NCBI GenBank assembly: GCA_937899725.1
Contig: CALCCA010000063.1
Coordinates: 1 to 64,000 of the forward strand
Direction of reading: 5' to 3'
Length of the DNA stretch: 64,000 nt
Source: an uncultured Halomicronema sp.
Lineage (GTDB): Bacteria > Cyanobacteriota > Cyanobacteriia > Phormidesmidales > Phormidesmidaceae
Shown here: one piece after another, positions 34,938 through 42,630 of the stretch
Position numbering within the stretch: position 1 is the stretch's first letter
How the letters are laid out: every line of letters starts with the position of its first letter
Position numbers and translations under genes: made by a program
The notes under the pieces: model-generated
What the model saw: the letters and a program-made list of their open reading frames with translations, nothing else
Databases searched by the model: none
What the model was told of the DNA's origin: nothing

Positions 34938-36938
34938 CTATGAAGCGAAGGCCGAGGTAATATCCGTCTGGGCGCTCCCTTTCACATCTGTTGGCAAGGC
35001 TGCAATGGGCAAGGTAATCAAAAACTCCGTACCCTCTCCCACCTGGGAATTCACCTCAATCCGGCCCCGGTGGTGTTCGATAATTTTGAAACAAATGCCC
35101 AGCCCGAGACCCGTCCCTTTACCCACCGCCTTAGTGGTAAAGAAGGGATTGAAAATCTTGTCCTTAACCTCAGGAGTCATGCCAGGTCCCGTATCTCGAA
35201 TACTGACTTGAACCTGGTCAGACGTGCCGGCTCGCGTCGCGATCGTTAACTGCTTGGGGTCACTGTCATGCTCAAACATGGCATCCAGCGCATTCGCAAT
35301 AATGTTGGTAAAAACTTGATTGAGCTGAGCCGGCGAGCAGCGCACCAGGGGCAAAGAGCCATACTCCTTAATCACCTCAACGTCATATTTGAGGCGATGG
35401 CTCAAAATCAGCAGGGTACTTTCCAACCCTTCGTGAATATCCACATCTTTGACGACCGCTTCATCTAGTCGGGAGTAGTTACGCAGAGACACCACAATAT
35501 CCTGGACTCGTTGCGTCCCCATTTTCATCGATTGCAACACTTTGCTCGAATCTTCCAGCACAAATTCCAGGTCAATCTCTTCTTGCTTCGCTAAGATTCC
35601 TGTAGTCGGCTCTGGGTATTCACTCTGATAAGTTATCAAGAGATCCCGCAAATCTTGAATGTAATCCTTTAGAGGGGTGATATTCCCTTGAATAAAGTTG
35701 ATGGGATTATTAATTTCATGGGCGATACCCGCCACCATCTGCCCTAGGCTCGACATTTTCTCCGTCTGAATGAGCTGTGACTGAGCGTCCTTTAGCTCAG
35801 CGAGGGCGCTGGTGAGTTCTGCGGTGCGGCTCTCCACTTTGGCTTCTAGGGTCTGGCCTGCCAGTTCCAGGTCATGGGTATATTGCCTCACCCAGGCAAT
35901 CAGTTGATTCAACGCCTCCGCCAAAGCCCCAATTTCATCTTCACGATCAGCAGACGCCTGTAGACTGAAGTTTTCCTGCTCGACCACTTGCTTAGCCGTG
36001 TCCGTAATCGCCTGGACGGGTTTGGCAATCTTGCGCGCTATCCAGTATCCCGCGATCGCAGCCAGCCCCAAGCCCAAGCCAGATATCCCCATAATCACCA
36101 ACCAGAGCGCTCGCTGAGCTTGCTGTACCGGTTTTCGAGAAATCAATAGGGCAACGTCAAAATGTTCGCCGTCGGCACCATCTAGAGAAAAAACCTTTGT
36201 CAGATAGTCGTTGTTTTGCTGCAGTTGCGTCGCAGCAGAGTCGTCGTGATAGAAAGACTCAATCCACTGCAGGGTTTGGGGACTGGGTTCAGAGGTTGAC
36301 GCCACTACCTGCCCGTCAGACAGGAGCAAGATCTCTTCGATAATATCCCGATTAATTTGAGTGAGAAGCTCATCGCTGAGCGCAATCCCTAGCACCACCC
36401 CCCCCACAACGCCTTGCTGGGTTTTGATGGGAGACGTGCCCACCATAATAGGGGAAGCGTCATCGCCACCCGTAACGACAGTCGAAAAGTCAGACCCTGT
36501 TAACAACAGATTGAGGAGAATATCTCCTTCGAGGTCGGCACTGCGCGCAGCATTAGTCCGAGTATCCAGCAGGACTTGACGATCGGTATCTAAAATCTGG
36601 ATAACATCAGCATCCAAAATGGGCTTGAGGGGTAAGAGTTTCTTCTGCAGCGCTTGCCGATCGCCCTCAGCGGTATGGCGGGTAATCACCGGTTCGACCG
36701 CCAACAGACGAGCATCACGCCGTAAGCTCTGCATTTTCTGTTCTAAGTCCCGCTCAACCAGGCTGGCCAAATCAATGGCTTTCTCTCTCTGCTTGCGATC
36801 CAGGACGTTGGCGAAATATTCCCCCAGGACGAAAGTTCCTGTCGTCCACAGTGCCAGAAACAAGAGAATAAACGGCAGCGCGATTTTAACTGGTAAGGGC
36901 GATCGGCGATAATTAAAAATGTGATTGATTGAAGCCAT
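34938..36938 (-). CDS. Membrane sensor histidine kinase
   Basis: The protein has about 666 residues. Two membrane segments (ALPFILLFLALWTTGTFVLG and ALWLVIMGISGLGLGLAAIAGYW) flank a double-Cache-like periplasmic sensor. A HAMP domain, a coiled coil, a HisKA domain with GIAHEINNPINF (phospho-acceptor His) and an HATPase_c domain with NIIANALDA, DTGPGM and GKGTGLGLGI follow. No receiver is fused and no response regulator gene is adjacent. It lies downstream of a PstS-like lipoprotein gene on the same strand, suggesting joint ligand sensing. The start at 36938 (MASINHIF) is preferred. Confidence 0.92.
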   Translation of the reverse strand: MASINHIFNYRRSPLPVKIALPFILLFLALWTTGTFVLGEYFANVLDRKQREKAIDLASLVERDLEQKMQSLRRDARLLAVEPVITRHTAEGDRQALQKKLLPLKPILDADVIQILDTDRQVLLDTRTNAARSADLEGDILLNLLLTGSDFSTVVTGGDDASPIMVGTSPIKTQQGVVGGVVLGIALSDELLTQINRDIIEEILLLSDGQVVASTSEPSPQTLQWIESFYHDDSAATQLQQNNDYLTKVFSLDGADGEHFDVALLISRKPVQQAQRALWLVIMGISGLGLGLAAIAGYWIARKIAKPVQAITDTAKQVVEQENFSLQASADREDEIGALAEALNQLIAWVRQYTHDLELAGQTLEAKVESRTAELTSALAELKDAQSQLIQTEKMSSLGQMVAGIAHEINNPINFIQGNITPLKDYIQDLRDLLITYQSEYPEPTTGILAKQEEIDLEFVLEDSSKVLQSMKMGTQRVQDIVVSLRNYSRLDEAVVKDVDIHEGLESTLLILSHRLKYDVEVIKEYGSLPLVRCSPAQLNQVFTNIIANALDAMFEHDSDPKQLTIATRAGTSDQVQVSIRDTGPGMTPEVKDKIFNPFFTTKAVGKGTGLGLGICFKIIEHHRGRIEVNSQVGEGTEFLITLPIAALPTDVKGSAQTDITSAFAS

Positions 36939-37072
36939 GAACTCAGCAGTTTTCAGGAAGCAGGCATTGCCAGAACGTTTGTGCACCACAGAAGCGACCA
37001 AGGTAAGGCCACTGCAGCCCCGCCATCAATCAAACTTAAAAAACGACAACGGTCACTGAAAAGGACAGTCCG

Positions 37073-37117
37073 CCTCCCTCGATCAAACAGTGATCCTGGT
37101 TGTTTGATCGAGGGAGG
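37073..37117. terminator. 17-bp perfect inverted repeat between PBP and kinase genes
   Basis: CCTCCCTCGATCAAACA (37073-37089) pairs perfectly with TGTTTGATCGAGGGAGG (37101-37117) around an 11-base loop. It lies between the PstS-like gene stop and the kinase start, both on the minus strand. No clear T-run follows, so it could be an attenuator or processing hairpin that lowers kinase expression relative to the lipoprotein. Confidence 0.6.
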
Positions 37118-37149
37118 TTAATACGTATGGCAGATCCTAATTGATTAGG

Positions 37150-37992
37150 TTATGGGGCAATGAACTCGGCTTCCACCAGAATGTCTTGCCCCTCTGGAGT
37201 CGCGATGAAGTCAACCAAAGCTTGAACTTCTGGCGCAGGCGATTGCGCAATGACGAACCCGATGGGCAGAGACATCTGATAATCGCCTGACTGGATGGTT
37301 TCAAGCGAGGGAGAAACACCGTCAATATTCAAAATAGTGACGGGTAATTCATCAATCTCGTCTTCTAGCGGAACTGCCGCCATACTAAAATCTGAGTTCC
37401 CAATTGTTTCGAGCAGTTCATCATCTTCACGGAAAACGACCGCTTTAGAGGTGATTTCCAAATCATCCCCCAGATAGGCCTCTCTGAGCACCTGCTTTTC
37501 GTTCTCATCTTCTGGCAAATCTAGAAGAATAATCTCGGCATCGGGGCCTCCCAGTTCTTGCCAGTTGGTGATGTCGCCCCGATAGATTCCTTTAATCTGG
37601 TCGGCGGTGATGTTGGTGATGCCGGTAACCGATTCATGGACGGCAATGACAAGCGGTGTTTCCCCGATCAGCACATAGTTCAGCTCATCAGCGGTCTCAT
37701 CGGCTGAGAGCTGGCGGCTAACGCCACCAATATCAAGGGCAGCTTGCTTAACCCCCTCAATGCCACCACTGGTTTGGCTAGCTGGAAGAAAAGTTGTCTC
37801 AAGTTCCCCAGTTTCAGCGTTGTAGCCATCAATCAGGAGTTCTATGGCATCGTAGGCTTCTGCAGACCCCCCCACATTAATCGGGCCGGTTGTCGCTGCG
37901 GCATCTTCTTCGACCGTACTGGCACCAGAACACCCCCCGGTCAGCACTATAGCGCTACCCAGCAGTAAGACAAAAAGTTTATTGGCTTTCAT
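37150..37992 (-). CDS. PstS-like substrate-binding lipoprotein
   Basis: The 280-residue protein opens with a lipoprotein signal (KANKLFVLLLGSAIVLTGGCSG, lipobox Cys). The mature part follows the PstS/phosphate-binding pattern: INVGGSAEAYDAIELLIDGYN, TSGGIEGVKQAALDIGGVSR, LVIAVHESV, ITADQIKGIYRGDITNWQELGG and a C-terminal PEVQALVDFIATPEGQDIL. No Pst permease genes are near, so it may serve as a solute sensor for the adjacent histidine kinase rather than for uptake. Confidence 0.85.
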   Translation of the reverse strand: MKANKLFVLLLGSAIVLTGGCSGASTVEEDAAATTGPINVGGSAEAYDAIELLIDGYNAETGELETTFLPASQTSGGIEGVKQAALDIGGVSRQLSADETADELNYVLIGETPLVIAVHESVTGITNITADQIKGIYRGDITNWQELGGPDAEIILLDLPEDENEKQVLREAYLGDDLEITSKAVVFREDDELLETIGNSDFSMAAVPLEDEIDELPVTILNIDGVSPSLETIQSGDYQMSLPIGFVIAQSPAPEVQALVDFIATPEGQDILVEAEFIAP

Positions 37993-38299
37993 AAGGCTGA
38001 AATGAATAGGAGATTGTGAATCATTGTTTTCACTTAAAAGTGCCCATAGAGAGGTCTTGAAATTACAAAAAGCTGGCCTACAGCGTCGGATAAGTCGGGT
38101 TTCGCACCTTAATCTCAACAACCAAGCCGCATTTGAATATCAACAAAATTTATTAAGTTGCGATCCCATGGCCGCTCGTCAGCCGAGTAGAATCCCAAGA
38201 GCGTTGCACAATGGCGAGGTGAATTTTAACCGGTCGAAAATCTGAGATTGCTGCGAGCGGTTGCTTTGAGGTCATGGAAAAATCAGATTTATCCCGTAA

Positions 38300-38400
38300 A
38301 TGAGCAACGGCCAAATGCGGTCTCTTCGCCCTCTGCTATCGCCTTTGCCAGACTCACATCTGCTAACGCTTCGAGAATTGGCTTATTCAGTAGAAAGCCC
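38300..38400 (-). pseudogene. Antitoxin gene remnant
   Basis: The minus strand encodes NKPILEALADVSLAKAIAEGEETAF, closely echoing LVLEILEDVGLAQAIEEGEETEF of the antitoxin at 34450-34656. No start or full-length frame remains. It is probably the relic of another toxin-antitoxin module. The rest of the 37993-38487 gap holds nothing else that I can support. Confidence 0.45.
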
Positions 38401-38487
38401 TAATGATCGAGGAAAGCATTCTGAAATTGCTAGGTTTCTGATCAAGACATTAAACATTGCTAGTGACCAAGCTGAGGTTCCCTAGAT

Positions 38488-39582
38488 TTAGAGAAAAGCA
38501 CGCAACCGCTCAGCGGTCGCCGCCCCAGTTTGACGCCAGCTGAACTGAGCGGCGCGCTGCCGGCCTGCTGACCTGAGCTGTTGACGCAGTTGGGCATCTT
38601 GGGCGATAGCCTGCATATGCTGGGCGATCGCAGCCACCTCAGTCGGATTCACCAGCAGCGCCGCTCCTCCCGCCACTTCGGGAATCGAGGCGAGATTAGA
38701 CGCAATCACCGGCGTCCCGCAGGCCATCGCCTCTAGCACCGGCAGGCCAAACCCTTCCCACAGGCTAGGCAGGACCAGCGCCAGCGCCTGATTCAACAGG
38801 ATCGGCAGCTGTGCATAGGGCACATAGTCTAAAAATTTGACCTGCGAGGTTAGGCCCAGCGCCTGTACCTGCTGCTGCAAATCGGGTGTGTAGCGCGGGT
38901 CAGGCGGCCCCGCTATCCACAGCTCATAATCACCCTCAGCGCGATCGCGCAGTTGCGCCAACGCTTGTAGCACCACGCCATAGTTTTTGTAGGGGGCGTG
39001 ACGGCCCAACAGCAAAAAATAGTGACGCTGCGGTAAGTCTAGTGGCCGAAAGTTGTCGGCATCATAGGCCAGCAAAATCGGCGTGATCTGCTTGGCCTGC
39101 AAACCGTAAAACTGCATCAGATCATCCGCCGTGGCTTGCGAATTGCAGATGACATGCTCAGCCGCCGCCAACACGCGAGGCAGGTAATGGCGATGCAGCC
39201 ACGTCTGCGCCTTCGAGACGGGGAACCGCAGCGGAATCAAATCATGAATCGTGACGACAAACCGGCAGCGGGTAAATAGGGGCGCTTCGGCGATTGGGCA
39301 GAAGAGCAAATCAGCGGCCCGGTGCTGATTTACCTGCTGCCGATACAGCTGCGGCAGGCGCCACTGCGTCCACAGCAGTCGGCGCAGATGACCCGAGAGA
39401 CCAGATTCCGCTGTGAGGTTAGGCGGCACCGGAATGTAGTCATCTTCATCGAGCCCGCTCGCCGCTGTGGCTAAATAGCAGGGATTCAACGGCGTCAAAT
39501 GCGGCAGTAGGTTGAGCGCGTAGTTGGTGGTGCCGGTGGGTTTGCGAAGCAGGTAGGCCAGGTTGACGAGCATCAGCGGCAA
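38488..39582 (-). CDS. Glycosyltransferase family 4 (GT-B)
   Basis: The 364-residue protein is a GT4-type enzyme. It has [14 protein letters not shown] in the N-terminal lobe, [17 protein letters not shown], and the donor-binding C-terminal lobe with [34 protein letters not shown] and the E-x7-E motif in [25 protein letters not shown]. It would add a sugar from an NDP-donor to an envelope polysaccharide or glycan. No other glycan genes are adjacent. Confidence 0.92.
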   Translation of the reverse strand: MPLMLVNLAYLLRKPTGTTNYALNLLPHLTPLNPCYLATAASGLDEDDYIPVPPNLTAESGLSGHLRRLLWTQWRLPQLYRQQVNQHRAADLLFCPIAEAPLFTRCRFVVTIHDLIPLRFPVSKAQTWLHRHYLPRVLAAAEHVICNSQATADDLMQFYGLQAKQITPILLAYDADNFRPLDLPQRHYFLLLGRHAPYKNYGVVLQALAQLRDRAEGDYELWIAGPPDPRYTPDLQQQVQALGLTSQVKFLDYVPYAQLPILLNQALALVLPSLWEGFGLPVLEAMACGTPVIASNLASIPEVAGGAALLVNPTEVAAIAQHMQAIAQDAQLRQQLRSAGRQRAAQFSWRQTGAATAERLRAFL

Positions 39583-39705
39583 GGCAGTGGAATGAATTCG
39601 CCTCTCACCCTATCCTGTTACGTCCGGGTTGGAGAGGGTGCATCAAAATTGGTGGAATGGATGGATGCGATCGCGCTGCTATGTTAGGGTATGTGATGAC
39701 CACAT

Positions 39706-39779
<74 letters not shown>

Positions 39780-39922
39780 TTCTTCTACAACCTACTGCTG
39801 AAGCGACTTGTAGCTTCAGCATCAACCTTTTGATGACTCTTGCATATTGTCACTAAAGGGATGGTGTTGGGCACTTTTGGGCGTTTTTGGATGTCCAAGT
39901 GGTAGAAAATTGGTAGAAAATC

Positions 39923-41077
39923 ATGCGCCAAGTTCTGACTCCAGTTGCACCCTTCGCAACTTTAGAGAGTGATCCGAGACTACATCTTGTCAAAGTCGAG
40001 AATGACAAGGGCACTCTAAGGCTTCGTTTCAGTTATGGAGGTAAGCGTCATACGCTCGCGGTTGGTTTGCCCGATTCCAAAATTAACCGACTTGTGGCTC
40101 ACCAAAAAGCAACCCAGATCGAACTAGATATTGCTTCTGGCAACTTTGACACAACGTTAAAGAAGTACAAGCCACCCAAGGCATCTAAAAAGAAAACTGA
40201 GCAAGTCACTGTCTGGGGACTGTTTCAGAAATTTATGGCAATTCAGACCAAGTCGAAAGACTTACAAGTCGGCAGCCTTTGCCGATATACGGCAACTTTA
40301 CGGCATCTCGAAACATTCTTTCCCAGTCAGACTCCAGACAAAATCGATGCCAACTTGGCAGAAGCGTTTTCACAGTATCTGCGAGGTGAGGTAGCTGATC
40401 GCACCGCTAAAGATTATTTGATTCTGGTGCAGGCTTGTTGGAACTGGGCAGAGGACACGACAACTGACAATCCCTGGTCAGGAATATTGAGTCAGGTGAA
40501 ACCGTCCCCGAAACAAAAAGTCAGGCCGTTTACGGTCACCGAGGTTCAAGCCATTTTGAAGTCGTTTGAGTGTGATCGCTACTATCGACACTATGCCGAC
40601 TTTGTAGCTTTCTTATTCGGTACAGGCTGCCGGTTTGGGGAAGCGGTTGGCCTGAAGTGGAAACATATTGCCGATGACTATTCGACAGTTTGGATTGGAG
40701 AGTCGGTTTCCAGAGGGGTGTGCAAAACGACGAAAACGGGGAAAGACAGGACAGTGACGCTGACCGCCAAAGTGATGGCAATGCTGGGAGCTAGAAAACC
40801 CGAAGGGGTATCGCCCAATGCGCTGGTCTTTCCCGCTCCAAAAGGAGGATACATCAACGACCATACGTTTCGGCGAAGGGCTTGGAGTAAAACGTTGGAT
40901 AAATTGCAGATCCAATATCGCAAGCCCTACGCGACTCGACACACGGCCATCAGTCATGCGTTAGCTAACGGAGCCAATCCCCTAGCAGTGGCGGAACAAA
41001 CGGGCCATGATCCGCAGATTTTGTTCAAACACTATGCCTCTGTGATTCAGAAGACTACTGTGATGATGGAGTTCTAG
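39923..41077 (+). CDS. int: Tyrosine recombinase (ICE integrase)
   Basis: The 384-residue integrase has a core-binding domain (about 95-195) and a catalytic domain: Arg237 in GTGCRFGEA, a likely Lys around 273, Arg339-His340 in YATRHT, His362 in TGHDPQ and nucleophile Tyr371 in KHYASV. The first His of the HxxR box is Tyr336 here, a substitution also seen in other phage-type integrases. Placement directly after tRNA-Pro makes it the enzyme for integration and excision of the element. Confidence 0.93.
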   Translation: MRQVLTPVAPFATLESDPRLHLVKVENDKGTLRLRFSYGGKRHTLAVGLPDSKINRLVAHQKATQIELDIASGNFDTTLKKYKPPKASKKKTEQVTVWGLFQKFMAIQTKSKDLQVGSLCRYTATLRHLETFFPSQTPDKIDANLAEAFSQYLRGEVADRTAKDYLILVQACWNWAEDTTTDNPWSGILSQVKPSPKQKVRPFTVTEVQAILKSFECDRYYRHYADFVAFLFGTGCRFGEAVGLKWKHIADDYSTVWIGESVSRGVCKTTKTGKDRTVTLTAKVMAMLGARKPEGVSPNALVFPAPKGGYINDHTFRRRAWSKTLDKLQIQYRKPYATRHTAISHALANGANPLAVAEQTGHDPQILFKHYASVIQKTTVMMEF

Positions 41078-41087
41078 CCATCGCCAT

Positions 41088-41717
41088 TTACAGTCTGTGT
41101 CCAAACCAGACAACCTTGCCCATGAGGCTCAACCCATTAGATTTGTCAGTGATATCTAATGAAAAAGCTTCATAGGTGGGGTTGTCGCTTAGAACTCGAA
41201 GAATTTTCTTCGGTAGGCATTGGAGACGTTTAATCAAAATCCGGTTTTCGAGCTTGAATAGAAAAAGTCCATGGTCTACTGCTTCGGGGTCGCGATGGCT
41301 AGTATCAACTAGTATCAGGTCTCTCGTCGTGAGAGTAGGCTCCATGCTTTCATCTGTGACCTTAGTTAAAAACAGATGTTCGAAAGAATTAGGGAACTCA
41401 CCTTCTAGCCAATCCGTCTTGAAAGCTAGTGGATCCTTAAAAACATACTGTCCACTTCCTCCGGTTTCCGAAGAAGAAGCTTGACCTCCGGCTAACCATT
41501 CCAAACTTACATCTGCAATGCGCGCTATAGATAGCAAAGCAGGTCGTGTTGGTTCACTTTGGCCATTGAGGTATTGACGCAAGACGGTGTCAGAAAAACC
41601 ACAACTGCGTGCGAATCCACGAATACTATTCTCGCCAACGGCCTTTTTCAAACGGCTTGGAAAATCATCTAATTCAGGTTTGTCAGCCTGCACTTCATTC
41701 AAGGACGTATTACTCAT
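41088..41717 (-). CDS. CI/LexA-like repressor with S24 peptidase domain
   Basis: The 209-residue protein has an N-terminal helix-turn-helix (about 28-75; GFARSCGFSDTVLRQYLNG) and a C-terminal S24 domain with Ser124 in TDESMEP and Lys163 in RILIKRL, the self-cleavage dyad. An Ala-Gly pair at 76-77 lies in the linker where LexA/CI autoproteolysis normally occurs. It would hold the element silent and release it upon RecA activation (SOS). It is divergent from the Ner-like gene, and two operators lie between. Confidence 0.85.
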   Translation of the reverse strand: MSNTSLNEVQADKPELDDFPSRLKKAVGENSIRGFARSCGFSDTVLRQYLNGQSEPTRPALLSIARIADVSLEWLAGGQASSSETGGSGQYVFKDPLAFKTDWLEGEFPNSFEHLFLTKVTDESMEPTLTTRDLILVDTSHRDPEAVDHGLFLFKLENRILIKRLQCLPKKILRVLSDNPTYEAFSLDITDKSNGLSLMGKVVWFGHRL

Positions 41718-41761
41718 TGCACACAATATAACTACAGACGCAAATTATAACGCTTGACATG

Positions 41762-41799
41762 CAATATATAAATTGTTAGCTTCATCAATATACAAATTG
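41762..41799. promoter_or_regulatory. Paired 14-bp operators between repressor and Ner-like gene
   Basis: CAATATATAAATTG (41762-41775) and CAATATACAAATTG (41786-41799) are near-identical dyads with CAAT/ATTG ends, spaced 24 bp centre to centre, just over two helical turns. A TTGACA (41754-41759) overlaps the edge of the first. This is the layout of a CI/Cro-type operator in a divergent promoter region. The binding protein could be the CI-like or the Ner-like regulator. Confidence 0.7.
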
Positions 41800-41818
41800 A
41801 TGGAGCTTTGTCGATCTT

Positions 41819-42145
41819 ATGCACGTAGAGGACATTAAAGCAGCTCTGCGCAAGCAAGGCTGGACATTGGCAAGTATCGCCAAAGAGCTCGGTGTGGGAC
41901 CATCGGCCGTCTCGCATGCCTTGACGAGACAACGCTCTCGCAGAGTAGAAAAAGTGATTGCTAGCAAACTGGGGCTTGCTCCTCGTGAGATTTGGCCTCA
42001 ACGATATAAAGGAGGGGCAACCTATGGCTCAATTCGTCAGCAAACAGGAAGCTTTGCGGTGCCTCAATCTCAGCAGCACCACGTTGAAAAAGTATCGGTT
42101 GCAGGGACTGCTAGTGGAGGGCATTCATTGGGTGCGGGTCAATAG
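41819..42145 (+). CDS. Ner-like (Nlp) DNA-binding protein
   Basis: The first 62 residues match the Ner/Nlp helix-turn-helix family of transposable phages: DIKAALRKQGWTLASIAKELGVGPSAVSHALTRQ, KVIASKLGLAPREIWPQRY. It would be the Cro-like counter-regulator of the CI-like protein. The frame runs on for another 46 residues of unlike character, overlapping the Xis-like gene by 122 bases. The original stop may have been lost, or the extension may be incidental. Confidence 0.75.
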   Translation: MHVEDIKAALRKQGWTLASIAKELGVGPSAVSHALTRQRSRRVEKVIASKLGLAPREIWPQRYKGGATYGSIRQQTGSFAVPQSQQHHVEKVSVAGTASGGHSLGAGQ

Positions 42146-42296
42146 TCGTTGCACCCGCTACAATCTGGAACTGATTCAAGATTGGCTGCATAATCGCCAG
42201 GATCCAGCGGCTCATCAGCGAGCCATCGAAATTTACCAGGCTAGTTTGCTGAGTAATCAACGGAAGCCATCGCGAGTCTCTTCAAAGCGACTTTAG
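42024..42296 (+). CDS. Xis-like helix-turn-helix protein
   Basis: The 90-residue basic protein MAQFVSKQEALRCLNLSSTTLKKYRLQGLLVEGIHWVRVN...LIQDWLHNR has a winged-helix layout like excisionases and MerR-type DNA-bending proteins. A strong GGAGG lies at 42011-42015, nine bases before the ATG, which decides this start over an upstream ATG in the same frame. Position in an early operon next to the lysis/lysogeny-type switch fits an excision factor. Confidence 0.65.
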   Translation: MAQFVSKQEALRCLNLSSTTLKKYRLQGLLVEGIHWVRVNSRCTRYNLELIQDWLHNRQDPAAHQRAIEIYQASLLSNQRKPSRVSSKRL

Positions 42297-42630
42297 GGAT
42301 ATCCCAAAAGCACACTCTTTCCTAAAAACGCATCACTAAATTGAGATCTCTTCTGCCTGGACGACAGTATCGGATGAGCAAAAAATACACCCTAACGATT
42401 GAATAGTCAGGGTGCATCACTTTCGTTTTTATCTTTTAAGCTGGGTCAATCAACAATCTGAAGAGGTTTGCCAGAACCGCTTCAAAGATCGCCCCGCTTG
42501 TAAAGCTTGTGTTTTCAACTATAGCAAAGTTGCTGAAAATGTCTGCGACACGATGCGACTTTGGTCATTGCGTTACCAAGAACTAGCGGCTTGATGTTGA
42601 TGACCCAGCTTCTGGAATCAGGAGCTGATA
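42297..42630 (+). CDS. Gap with possible small Cys-rich ORF (42412-42594)
   Basis: The gap between the Xis-like and primase genes holds a GTG-initiated 60-codon frame at 42412-42594 with closely spaced cysteines (CQNRFKDRPACKACVF). It ends 36 bases before the primase. Its start has no strong ribosome-binding site. A weak hairpin (CACCCT...AGGGTG, about 42389-42414) followed by T-rich sequence lies before it and could be a terminator. I give the ORF a low probability. Confidence 0.3.
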
